Shown: positions 1-5,995, numbered from the stretch's first letter. The stretch: 5,995 nt of DNA from Acidimicrobiia bacterium (GCA_013815505.1 JACDGA010000116.1:1-5995), one strand, 5' to 3'. The notes: generated by a model from the letters alone, not told the origin. Translations and numbers: made by a program.

Positions 1-1097
1 TCCCTGCGCCGCCGCCCCCCGCTGCCGACACCACCACGATCGTGGCTCCGGCAGTCGGCGCCACGCCGACGATCGTCACCACGAGGCCTGACGCGCCCGA
101 CGCCGACCCATCGGGCGAGACGGCGCGCGACGCCGCCCCGCCCACGGCCACAACACCGCCCGCTCCCACGAAGGAGTCGCGACGATGGTGGCCGAGGGTG
201 CTGGTCTCGCTGTTCCTCGCTGTCGCCGTGGCCGCTGCCGTCGTGCTCGCCTACCTGCTGCTGCGCACCGAGCGGCACGAGGTGCCCGACCTCACTGGGC
301 TCACCGAGCAGCGCGCCCGCGCGGCGGTGAGTGAGTTCGACTGGGAGGTGCAGATCCGACGCGAGCGCAGCGACGACGAACCCGATGCCGGCCAGGTCGT
401 CCGGTCGTCGCCGACGTCAGGCGAGCAACTCGCCGAGGGCGAGCCGTTCTTCCTCGTCGTCAGCGATGGCCCGCGGCTGCGTGCGCTCCCCGACGTCCGC
501 GGGATCACGGGCGCCGACGCGCGCCGTCGCTTCGAGCGGCTGCGGATGGAGGTCTCCACCGTCGAGCGCGTCCACGACGAGCGGGTGGCCCCCGGCTCGG
601 TCGTGACATGGAACGTGGCCGGTCAGTTGTCGAGCATCGCCGGCGACGAGGTCGAGCCGGGAACCGAGATCGAGCTCGCGCTGTCACGTGGCCCGCGACC
701 GAGAACGGTGCCCGATCTCCGCACGCTCAGCATCGCCCAGGCGCGGGGCCGTCTGGAAGAGCTGGGGCTCGAGCTGCAACTCGCCGAGCGGGTGTTCAGC
801 AACCTCATCGAAGAAGACCTCGTCGTCCGCCAGCGTCCGAGGATCGACAGCAGGGTCGAGCGAGGGGCGACCGTGACGGTCATCGTGTCGAAGGGACGCG
901 ACCTTGTGACGTTCCCCAACCTCGACGGTCTCAACTTCCGCCAGGTCGTGCGCAAGCTCGAAGAATCGGGTCTGCAGCGGGGCGAGGTGCTCGGTTCGAC
1001 ACAGGGCGAGCTGTTCCGGGTGCGGGTCGACGGGACGGAGGCGGAAGCGGGCGACCAGATCGCGCGCAACTCGGACGTCGACCTCGTCTTCCTCTGA
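1..1097 (+). CDS. PASTA-domain membrane protein, probable C-terminal part of a PknB-type Ser/Thr kinase (5' end outside window)
   Basis: The reading frame is open from the first bases of the window; a GTG at 42 is available, but the Pro/Ala/Thr-rich coding continues upstream of it, so I treat the gene as 5'-truncated by the window edge. Counting from GTG 42 (351 residues), residues 1-48 are a low-complexity linker, residues about 52-74 form one hydrophobic helix preceded by an Arg-Arg-Trp-Trp anchor, and the rest is four PASTA repeats at about 79-143, 147-218, 221-286 and 288-351. Repeat starts are visible as VPDL, LPDV, VPDL and FPNL; the first three end in SDGP, SRGP and SKGR. PASTA domains bind muropeptides or peptidoglycan outside the cell and, in PknB-type kinases, control growth and division. 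The linker-helix-PASTA order is that of the kinase's C-terminal half. No kinase domain lies in the window, so a stand-alone PASTA protein remains possible. The SDR gene begins 34 bp downstream on the same strand. Confidence 0.85.
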   Translation, partial: PAPPPPAADTTTIVAPAVGATPTIVTTRPDAPDADPSGETARDAAPPTATTPPAPTKESRRWWPRVLVSLFLAVAVAAAVVLAYLLLRTERHEVPDLTGLTEQRARAAVSEFDWEVQIRRERSDDEPDAGQVVRSSPTSGEQLAEGEPFFLVVSDGPRLRALPDVRGITGADARRRFERLRMEVSTVERVHDERVAPGSVVTWNVAGQLSSIAGDEVEPGTEIELALSRGPRPRTVPDLRTLSIAQARGRLEELGLELQLAERVFSNLIEEDLVVRQRPRIDSRVERGATVTVIVSKGRDLVTFPNLDGLNFRQVVRKLEESGLQRGEVLGSTQGELFRVRVDGTEAEAGDQIARNSDVDLVFL

Positions 1098-1115
1098 GCT
1101 ACCGTGCCGCTCACC

Positions 1116-1125
1116 GAGGAGGAGA
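1116..1125 (+). promoter_or_regulatory. Strong Shine-Dalgarno site of the SDR gene
   Basis: GAGGAGGAGA lies 6 bases before the ATG at 1132 and is a near-perfect match to the 16S rRNA anti-SD sequence. It fixes the SDR start. It is the only clear ribosome binding site among the gene starts in this window. No separate promoter is evident in the 34-bp gap, so read-through from the PASTA gene is possible. Confidence 0.8.
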
Positions 1126-1131
1126 CGTCCT

Positions 1132-2016
1132 ATGCCATCGCTCGACGGACGAGTGGCGATCATCACCGGCGCGGGCCGCGGGCTCGGCAGGGCCCACGCG
1201 TTGTTCTTCGCCGACGAGGGGGCGCGTGTCGTCGTCAACGACACCGGCAGCGAGAGCGACGGTGAACGAGACGACGAGTCGACCGCACAGGAGGTTGCCG
1301 CCGAGATCCGCCAGCGCGGCGGGGAGGCCGTTGCCTCGACCCACGACGTGAGCAAGTGGTCGGACGCCGAGGCGCTCGTCGGCGCCGCGGTCGAGGCGTT
1401 CGGTGACCTCGACGTACTCGTCAACAACGCCGGCATCCTGCGCGACCGTGCCGTCGTCAACATGACCGAGGACGAGTGGGACCACGTCGTCGCCGTGCAC
1501 CTGAAGGGACACTTCGCGATGACCCGCTGGGCCGGGGCGCGCTGGCGCGACGAGCACAAGGCGGGCCGAGGTCGACATCGCAACGTCGTGCACACGTCGT
1601 CGACGTCGGGCCTCTTCGCCAACCCTGGCCAGAGCAACTACGGCGCGGCGAAGAGCGGCATCGCCACGTTCAGTCAGATCGTGGCGAAGGAGCTGGCCCG
1701 CTACGACGTGACGAGCAACTGCATCGCGCCCGCCGCTCGTACCCGGTTGACGCTGGCGTCGCCGGGCCTCGAGGACATCATGGCGCCCCAGGAGGGCCGC
1801 TTCGACGAGTGGGACCCTGCCAACGTCTCGCCGCTCGTCGCCTACCTGTCCACCGCCGGTTGCCCGCTCACGGGCGAGACGTTCTTCGTGCAGGGTGGCG
1901 TCATCCGCCGGGTGCGGCCGTGGGAGATCGGCGAGTCGATCGAGCACACCGAGGCGTGGACGGTGGACGGGCTCGCCGGCGCGCTGGGGGGGCTGTCGCC
2001 GGCGAACGGTGGCTGA
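1132..2016 (+). CDS. Short-chain dehydrogenase/reductase, MFE-2/3-hydroxyacyl-CoA dehydrogenase-like
   Basis: This is a complete 294-residue classical SDR with a Rossmann fold, probably cytosolic. The cofactor glycine motif TGAGRGLG is at 12-19, the acidic residue after strand 2 (VVVND, Asp37) favours NAD over NADP, NNAG is at 98-101, and the catalytic set is Ser157, Tyr170 and Lys174 (YGAAK). The N-terminal half, with VVVND followed by a charged insert, then NNAGILRD, a following EWD and HLKGHF, resembles actinobacterial SDRs related to the dehydrogenase unit of peroxisomal multifunctional enzyme 2. That group oxidises 3-hydroxyacyl-CoAs in fatty-acid or sterol side-chain breakdown, so such a substrate is inferred and not shown. 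The tail after the FVQGG strand (about 252-256) is about 40 residues longer than in FabG, as in that subgroup. The start is set by the strong SD. The gene converges on the SCP2-like gene with 7 bp between stops; SCP2 domains often accompany MFE-2-type enzymes. A generic 3-oxoacyl-ACP reductase annotation is the main alternative. Confidence 0.88.
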   Translation: MPSLDGRVAIITGAGRGLGRAHALFFADEGARVVVNDTGSESDGERDDESTAQEVAAEIRQRGGEAVASTHDVSKWSDAEALVGAAVEAFGDLDVLVNNAGILRDRAVVNMTEDEWDHVVAVHLKGHFAMTRWAGARWRDEHKAGRGRHRNVVHTSSTSGLFANPGQSNYGAAKSGIATFSQIVAKELARYDVTSNCIAPAARTRLTLASPGLEDIMAPQEGRFDEWDPANVSPLVAYLSTAGCPLTGETFFVQGGVIRRVRPWEIGESIEHTEAWTVDGLAGALGGLSPANGG

Positions 2017-2027
2017 GACCCCCTCAG
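2013..2027. repeat. Short inverted repeat carrying the stop codons of two convergent genes
   Basis: CTGAG (2013-2017), a 5-base spacer, then CTCAG (2023-2027) form a perfect 5-bp inverted repeat. The left arm contains the SDR stop TGA and the right arm contains the complement of the SCP2-like gene's stop TGA. It sits in the only gap between the converging genes. The stem is too short and lacks a T-run, so a terminator role is only a possibility. Confidence 0.3.
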
Positions 2028-2440
2028 GCCGCCGTGATGGCGCGGATCTTCTCGGCGACGTCGCGAGCCCCGGGGTCCGACGGCGCCACCGTCTGCAACG
2101 CCAACAGCTTCATCATGTCGCCCTGCACGCGGATCTTGCCGCTCATGAACGCCTGCATCGCCACTGCCGGGTCCTGGTCGACGAAGATCGCCTTCGCCGT
2201 CAGGTAATCCGTGGTGATGGTGACGTCGGGGTCGTCGAGTTCGCCGAGTTCGAGCACGAGCGCACCCGAGGACGTGTCCATGTAGCTGTGCACCGTGCCC
2301 TCGCCGAACGGCACGTCCGTGATGACCTGGTTCATCCGGATCTCGACGGCCACGGGTGGGGCTTCGTCGTGCTCCTCGCGGATCGACCTCGCCGCGGCGA
2401 TCCAGGCGTCGGAGAGAAAGGGGTGCGCCTCCACGGACAT
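2024..2440 (-). CDS. SCP2-like sterol/lipid-binding domain protein
   Basis: This small protein of 138 residues is essentially a single SCP2 (sterol carrier protein 2) domain. The diagnostic part is near the C-terminus, FMSGKIRVQGDMMKLLAL (98-115), which matches the family's conserved 'F..GKI...GD..K...L' strand-helix. Upstream come an amphipathic N-terminal helix beginning FLSDAW (8-13) and alternating beta strands, including VTITTDY (73-79). No signal peptide or membrane segment is seen, so it should be cytosolic. Members bind fatty acyl-CoAs, sterols or other lipids in a hydrophobic tunnel; the ligand here is unknown. The ATG is 10 bp past the stop of the OSBS/NSAR gene and has no Shine-Dalgarno sequence, so translation probably depends on coupling to the gene before it. 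It is the last gene of the minus-strand cluster and converges on the SDR gene. Confidence 0.82.
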   Translation of the reverse strand: MSVEAHPFLSDAWIAAARSIREEHDEAPPVAVEIRMNQVITDVPFGEGTVHSYMDTSSGALVLELGELDDPDVTITTDYLTAKAIFVDQDPAVAMQAFMSGKIRVQGDMMKLLALQTVAPSDPGARDVAEKIRAITAA

Positions 2441-2450
2441 GGAGGCGAGA

Positions 2451-3572
2451 CTAGGCCGTGTTCGTCGCAGTCGTGATGGCGTCGAGGAAGTCCATGTCGA
2501 GGTCGAAGCCGAGTCCCGGCGTCGACGGCACCGTCACCTCGCCGTCGCGCATGACGATCGGGTCGACGACGATGTCGCGCTGCCAGAACCGGTCGGCGCC
2601 GCTGATGTCGCCGGGCAGCGTGAACCCGTCGAGCGCGGCGAGCGCGACGTTGGCAGCGCGGCCGATGCCGGTCTCCAGCATCCCGCCGCACCACACCGCC
2701 ACCTCACGGGTGACGCAGGCGTCGTGGATGCGCCGCGCCTCCAGGTAGCCGCCGACTCGCCCCGGCTTGATGTTGACGATGCTGCAGGCGCCCAGCTCGA
2801 TGGCGTCGAGCGCGATCCGCAGTGAGTGGATCGACTCGTCGAGGCACACCGGCGTGCGACTCGCTCGCGCGAGTTGGACGTGGCCGAGCAGGTCGTCCTC
2901 GGCGAGCGGCTGCTCGATCAGTAGCAGATCGAACTCGTCGAGCGCGCAGAGGTGGCCGATGTCGTCGCGCGTGTAGGCGGTGTTCGCATCGACCTGCAGC
3001 GCCGCCTCGGCACCGACGAGGGAGCGCACCGCGGCCACCTGTTCGAGGTCCCAGCCCGGCTGGATCTTCAGCTTGATGCGGGCGTAGCCGGCAGCGAGGT
3101 AGTCGGCGACCTCGGCGAGCAGGCGCTCGGTCTCGTCGAAGATCCCAACGCTGACGCCGGACGGGACCGTCGTGCGGGTGACGCCGAGCCACTCGCCGAA
3201 CGACCTGCCGGCATGACGGAGCTCGGCGTCGAGCAGCGCCATCTCCAGCGCCGCCTTGGCCATCTGGTGACCCTTGACGCCCGCCAAGCGATCGTGCAGC
3301 GCCTCCGCCGTCAGCGGGGCGGCGCGAGCGAGCGGGACGAGGTGCTCGGCGAGCACGAGCTGCGCGCCGTCGACGAACTCTGGCGAGTAGTGCGGATCGG
3401 ACAGCGCAACGCACTCGCCCCATCCCGTGGTGACCGCGCCGTCGTGGTCGACGGTGACGGCGACGAGTAGCACGTCGCGCGACGTCTGCTCGCCGAAGCT
3501 CGTGCGGAACGGCGTCACGAGATCGAGCGCGATGCGTCGCAGCTCGACGCCGACGATGGCACCGGCGTTCAC
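2451..3572 (-). CDS. menC: Enolase-superfamily o-succinylbenzoate synthase / N-succinylamino acid racemase
   Basis: I place the start at GTG 3572, giving 373 residues; the longer frame from 3692 adds 40 Arg/Ala/His-rich residues that overlap the GNAT gene and look non-coding. GTG 3572 overlaps the GNAT stop as GTGA, and the product then begins with a normal capping-domain strand (about 7-28). Catalytic residues of the muconate-lactonizing group are all visible: KLK with Lys167 and Lys169, metal ligands Asp195 (QVDAN), Glu220 (LIEQP) and Asp245 (CLDES), and catalytic Lys269 (IKPGRVGG). GGMLETGIGR (296-305) is typical of the NSAR/OSBS subfamily. OSBS dehydrates SHCHC to o-succinylbenzoate in menaquinone synthesis; NSAR interconverts D- and L-N-succinylamino acids. 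Arg272, three residues after the catalytic Lys, is a feature of the bifunctional subfamily. The gene partner is a GNAT and no other men gene is present, which favours the racemase role or a dual role. The symbol reflects the family only. Confidence 0.88.
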   Translation of the reverse strand: MNAGAIVGVELRRIALDLVTPFRTSFGEQTSRDVLLVAVTVDHDGAVTTGWGECVALSDPHYSPEFVDGAQLVLAEHLVPLARAAPLTAEALHDRLAGVKGHQMAKAALEMALLDAELRHAGRSFGEWLGVTRTTVPSGVSVGIFDETERLLAEVADYLAAGYARIKLKIQPGWDLEQVAAVRSLVGAEAALQVDANTAYTRDDIGHLCALDEFDLLLIEQPLAEDDLLGHVQLARASRTPVCLDESIHSLRIALDAIELGACSIVNIKPGRVGGYLEARRIHDACVTREVAVWCGGMLETGIGRAANVALAALDGFTLPGDISGADRFWQRDIVVDPIVMRDGEVTVPSTPGLGFDLDMDFLDAITTATNTA

Positions 3573-4324
3573 GACGCCGGCTTCGGCGTGGCGCCCGGCA
3601 GCAGCCGGTACTCGCCGGTGCGGGTGAAACCGATCACGGTGGCACCGGCGGCGAGCCGTTCGCCGAGCTCCTGCCGCACCCGCGTGCGCCACTGCTGCGC
3701 CATCGCAGGATCGCTGCGACGCAGCTCGACGATGTCGTGCGGTGTCTCGATGAGTGTCAGCTCGCCGTCGAGTCGTGGCATCGCGATCGGCGTGAGGTCA
3801 CGGCGGGTCGGCCAGGCCACGAGGATGCGGTCGGTCTCGTCGGCGGCGTTGATCTCGTCGTCGAGCGGTCCGTAGAAGTCGACGAGGTACTCGTCGACCG
3901 TTGCCCCGAGCACCTCGAGATTGAACCAGGCGTTCGCCCGCACGAGCGGATCGAATGTCCAGGTGACCCAGCGCAGGCCGCGCTCTGCGGCCCACGCCCG
4001 CTGGCGCCGCTTCATCGCCTGGCCGATGCCCGACGAGCGCAGCTTCGAGGTGACGCCGGTGACGTGGCTGTGCAGGGCCGGTTCGTCGCGGTGCATGCCG
4101 AGAAAACCGAACGAGGCGCCGACCATCTCGTCGTCGACGTACGCCGCGGCCGTGAATCCTCCGGCGTGGTTGATGGCTCGCAACAACTCGACGGTCACCA
4201 TCGGCTTTGGCGAACCCCAGATCTCGTGGAACAGCTCGATCGTCCTGGCGAGCTGGGCGGGCTCGTCGATGGTCCTGATGGTCACATCGGGAGCGTCTGG
4301 GGACACGTCGCGAGAATCGTTCAT
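3569..4324 (-). CDS. GNAT-family N-acyltransferase (COG3375-like), candidate amino-acid N-succinyltransferase
   Basis: This is a 251-residue GNAT protein read from ATG 4324. The acyl-CoA pyrophosphate-binding motif R-x-x-G-x-G is RSSGIG at 96-101, in the usual strand-helix (about 86-115). It is followed by WTFDPL (122-127) and NAWFN (131-135), which are characteristic of the larger GNATs I recall as COG3375. About 110 residues follow the core, more than in minimal GNATs. No signal or membrane segment is seen. The gene ends in a 4-bp overlap with the OSBS/NSAR gene, implying one transcript and coupled translation. In Geobacillus-type NSAR operons a GNAT of this sort N-succinylates D-amino acids from succinyl-CoA, so that substrate is inferred here from context. 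The start is moderately uncertain: no SD precedes ATG 4324, and an in-frame GTG at 4339 would add five residues. The open frame reaching back to 4912 runs antisense through serA and is not used. Confidence 0.8.
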   Translation of the reverse strand: MNDSRDVSPDAPDVTIRTIDEPAQLARTIELFHEIWGSPKPMVTVELLRAINHAGGFTAAAYVDDEMVGASFGFLGMHRDEPALHSHVTGVTSKLRSSGIGQAMKRRQRAWAAERGLRWVTWTFDPLVRANAWFNLEVLGATVDEYLVDFYGPLDDEINAADETDRILVAWPTRRDLTPIAMPRLDGELTLIETPHDIVELRRSDPAMAQQWRTRVRQELGERLAAGATVIGFTRTGEYRLLPGATPKPAS

Positions 4325-4394
4325 GAGGGGGATCGGCACGCAACCCGAGGACGCAGTTGGACGCCTCACTGGGTGCCGGTAAGCATGATGACAT
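4325..4394. promoter_or_regulatory. Divergent promoter region between the GNAT cluster and serA
   Basis: This 70-bp spacer is the only room for promoters of both the minus-strand cluster and serA, and it is visibly less GC-rich near serA. On the plus strand, TTGGAC (4357-4362) resembles a -35 element. CATGAT (4384-4389) matches 4 of 6 bases of TATAAT and lies 5 bases before the serA ATG, a spacing seen for leaderless genes, but its 21-bp distance from TTGGAC is too long for a standard pair. Neither flanking start has a Shine-Dalgarno sequence. I see no convincing operator palindrome. The promoter role is inferred from the geometry; the elements themselves are weak. Confidence 0.4.
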
Positions 4395-5960
4395 ATGGCG
4401 CGCATCCTCGTCACTGAACGAATCGCCGACGCAGGGCTCGACAGGCTGCGCGCAGCTGGGCACGACGTCGACGTGCGCACCGATCTGTCGGAGGAGGCGC
4501 TGCTCGGGGCCGTCGAGGGTGCGCACGCCCTCATCATCCGCTCGGCGACGCAGGTGAACGACGCTGTGCTGGCCGCCGCAGGTGACCTCGTCGTCGTCGG
4601 CCGTGCCGGCATCGGTCTCGACAACGTCGACATCGCGGCGGCCACCCAGCGTGGTGTGATGGTGGTCAACGCCCCGCAGAGCAATGTGCTCTCGGCTGCC
4701 GAGCACACGATGGCGCTGTTGCTGGCGCAGGCGCGCAACGTGCCCCAGGCGCACATGGCGCTCGTCGAAGGTCGCTGGGAGCGGTCGCAGTGGGAGGGTG
4801 TCGAGCTCGCCGACAAGACGCTCGGCATCGTCGGTCTCGGCCGCATCGGCAAGCTCGTGGCCGAGCGGGCGAAGTCGTTCGGGATGCGTCTCGTCGCCTT
4901 CGACCCGTACATCTCGGCGGATCGCGCCCGTCAGCTCGGAGTCGAACTGGTCGACCTCGACGGCGTCGTCGCCGTTGCCGACTTCCTCACGATCCACCTG
5001 CCGCGCACGCCTGAGACGATCGGCATCATCGGGCGCGACCTGCTGCTCAAGGCGAAGCCCTCGCTGCGGGTCATCAACGTCGCTCGCGGTGGCATCGTCG
5101 ACGAGGCCGCACTGGCTGAGTGCATCCGCGACGGCGTCGTGGCGGGAGCCGCGCTCGACGTGTTCGAGACCGAACCGACGACGTCGTCGCCGCTGTTCGA
5201 GCTGCCGTCCGTGGTCGCCACGCCGCACCTCGGCGCCAGCACTCGCGAGGCGCAGGACAAGGCGGGCGACACCATCGCCGACATGGTGCAGCTCGCCCTG
5301 GCGGGCGAGTTCGTGCCGTACGCCGTCAACATCAGCGCGGCGGAGGCGAGCGAGACGCTGCGCCCACACCTCCCGCTCGCCGAGCGGCTCGGCCGCCTGT
5401 TCGCCTCGCTCGTGGGCGGGATGCCGTCGTCGCTCGAGATCAGCGTCGAGGGCGAGATCGGCGGCTACGACACCCGCATCCTCGGGCTGGCGCTGCTGAA
5501 GGGCTACTTCGGCCACACCACCGATGAGCCGGTCACGTACGTCAATGCCCCTCAGATCGCCAAGGATCGCGGTGTCGACGTGCGGGAGGTCAACAGCACC
5601 ACGTCGAGCGACTACGTCAACCTCGTCACCGTGCGCGGTGGCGGGCACGCGATGAGCGCCACGCTGGTCGGCCGTCGCAACCAGCAGCGTCTCGTGATGG
5701 TCGACGAGCACACGTGCGACATCCCGCCTGCCGAGCACCTGCTGATGGTCGTCAACGACGATCGTCCCGGCGTGATTGGCACCGTCGGCACGACCCTCGG
5801 CACCGCCGGCGTCAACATCGACGACATGGACGTCGGTCGCGCCGAGGAGGTCGGCACGGCGGTGATGATGATCGCCACGACGCAACGGGCGGCGTCCGAC
5901 GTGGTCGACACGTTGCGCCAGGCGCCGGGCATCGTCAGCGTTGCCACGCTGTCGGGCTGA
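4395..5960 (+). CDS. serA: D-3-phosphoglycerate dehydrogenase, type I
   Basis: This complete 521-residue enzyme oxidises 3-phosphoglycerate to 3-phosphohydroxypyruvate with NAD, the first step of the phosphorylated serine pathway in the cytosol. The substrate-binding domain (about 1-98 and 283-315) carries IIRSATQV (47-54) and GRAGIGLDN (69-77). The nucleotide-binding domain has GLGRIG (147-152) with Asp170 after the second strand to hold the NAD ribose. Catalytic residues are Arg231 (NVARGG), Glu260 (ETEP) and His278 (TPHLGAST). An allosteric substrate-binding (ASB) domain spans about 317-445, and a C-terminal ACT domain about 447-521 begins LLMVVNDDRPGVIG and includes GVNIDDMDVGR. This is the type I layout of Mycobacterium tuberculosis SerA, of similar length, in which serine inhibits through the ACT domain; similar feedback is inferred here. 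The ATG at 4395 yields the canonical N-terminus (MARILVTE) but has no good SD, so the mRNA may be leaderless. The gene is divergent from the GNAT cluster. Confidence 0.96.
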   Translation: MARILVTERIADAGLDRLRAAGHDVDVRTDLSEEALLGAVEGAHALIIRSATQVNDAVLAAAGDLVVVGRAGIGLDNVDIAAATQRGVMVVNAPQSNVLSAAEHTMALLLAQARNVPQAHMALVEGRWERSQWEGVELADKTLGIVGLGRIGKLVAERAKSFGMRLVAFDPYISADRARQLGVELVDLDGVVAVADFLTIHLPRTPETIGIIGRDLLLKAKPSLRVINVARGGIVDEAALAECIRDGVVAGAALDVFETEPTTSSPLFELPSVVATPHLGASTREAQDKAGDTIADMVQLALAGEFVPYAVNISAAEASETLRPHLPLAERLGRLFASLVGGMPSSLEISVEGEIGGYDTRILGLALLKGYFGHTTDEPVTYVNAPQIAKDRGVDVREVNSTTSSDYVNLVTVRGGGHAMSATLVGRRNQQRLVMVDEHTCDIPPAEHLLMVVNDDRPGVIGTVGTTLGTAGVNIDDMDVGRAEEVGTAVMMIATTQRAASDVVDTLRQAPGIVSVATLSG

Positions 5961-5995
5961 GTCGCTGCCCGCCGCGCAGTGATCAGGGGGGTGCC
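5961..5995. other. Unassigned sequence after serA
   Basis: These 35 bases follow the serA stop codon. They contain a run of six G near the end but no hairpin with a T-run, no gene start I can support and no recognisable site. A downstream gene or terminator may lie just beyond the window. Confidence 0.5.

Noticed and set aside
1098..1131. Possible terminator between the PASTA and SDR genes
   Set aside because: No stable hairpin with a T-run is visible in the 34-bp gap.
608..1351. Plus-strand 247-residue frame bridging the PASTA and SDR genes
   Set aside because: It is extremely Arg/Gly/Ala-rich and is out of frame with both real genes.
684..1947. Minus-strand open frames of 278 and 317 residues opposite the PASTA and SDR genes
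   Set aside because: They are antisense to genes with unmistakable domains, have low-complexity composition and no family motif.
3573..3692. N-terminal extension of the OSBS/NSAR protein to an upstream start at 3692
   Set aside because: It would overlap the GNAT gene by over 120 bp with an Arg/His/Ala-rich, non-family sequence. GTG 3572 gives the family length and a GTGA overlap.
4325..4912. N-terminal extension of the GNAT protein to a start at 4912
   Set aside because: The added sequence is Ser/Pro/Thr-rich, runs antisense through serA, and would erase the divergent spacer. The GNAT fold is complete from 4324.
3798..5885. A 695-residue open frame on the minus strand
   Set aside because: It lies mostly antisense to serA, whose domains and catalytic residues are all clear. 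Its translation is Arg/Asp/His/Val-rich with no recognisable fold, as expected from a GC-rich shadow frame.
1..5995. CRISPR arrays, tRNA or rRNA genes, insertion sequences, phage or attachment sites
   Set aside because: I saw no regularly spaced direct repeats, no RNA-gene signatures and no transposase or integrase motifs. Nearly all the sequence is accounted for by five genes with recognisable families.

Overview
The window is GC-rich DNA with dense, gene-packed coding. Its gene content is actinobacterial: a PASTA-domain transmembrane protein of PknB type, a mycobacterial-style SDR, an SCP2-like protein, and a long type I SerA with an ASB domain and an ACT domain. The exact lineage cannot be fixed from the sequence alone. 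An Acidimicrobiia-like actinobacterium is my guess, not a demonstration.

Layout. Bases 1-1097 (+) are the 3' part of a gene that enters from outside the window. It encodes a Pro/Thr/Ala-rich linker, one membrane helix and four PASTA repeats, most likely the outer half of a PknB-type Ser/Thr kinase. A complete SDR oxidoreductase follows 34 bp later (1132-2016, +) behind a strong Shine-Dalgarno sequence. Convergent to it is a minus-strand three-gene cluster, read right to left: a GNAT acyltransferase (4324-3569), an enolase-superfamily OSBS/NSAR enzyme (3572-2451, GTG start overlapping the GNAT stop by 4 bp) and an SCP2-like lipid-binding protein (2440-2024, 10 bp after the previous stop). A 70-bp divergent spacer (4325-4394) separates this cluster from serA (4395-5960, +), which encodes D-3-phosphoglycerate dehydrogenase. 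The last 35 bases hold nothing I can assign.

How the genes may work together. The overlapping GNAT and OSBS/NSAR genes look like two of the three steps of the known N-succinyl-amino-acid route, in which a D-amino acid is N-succinylated, racemised and then desuccinylated. The deacylase is not in the window. The OSBS/NSAR protein keeps all catalytic residues and the arginine three residues after the catalytic lysine (Lys-Pro-Gly-Arg) that marks the bifunctional NSAR/OSBS subfamily. The same protein could instead, or also, serve menaquinone synthesis. The SDR and SCP2-like proteins both fit acyl-CoA or sterol metabolism, but they sit on opposite strands and cannot share a transcript. SerA supplies the first committed step of serine synthesis.

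I found no mobile element, CRISPR array, RNA gene or clear sign of gene transfer. Most of the window is ordinary chromosome. The GNAT-NSAR-SCP2 cluster is the part most worth a second look.
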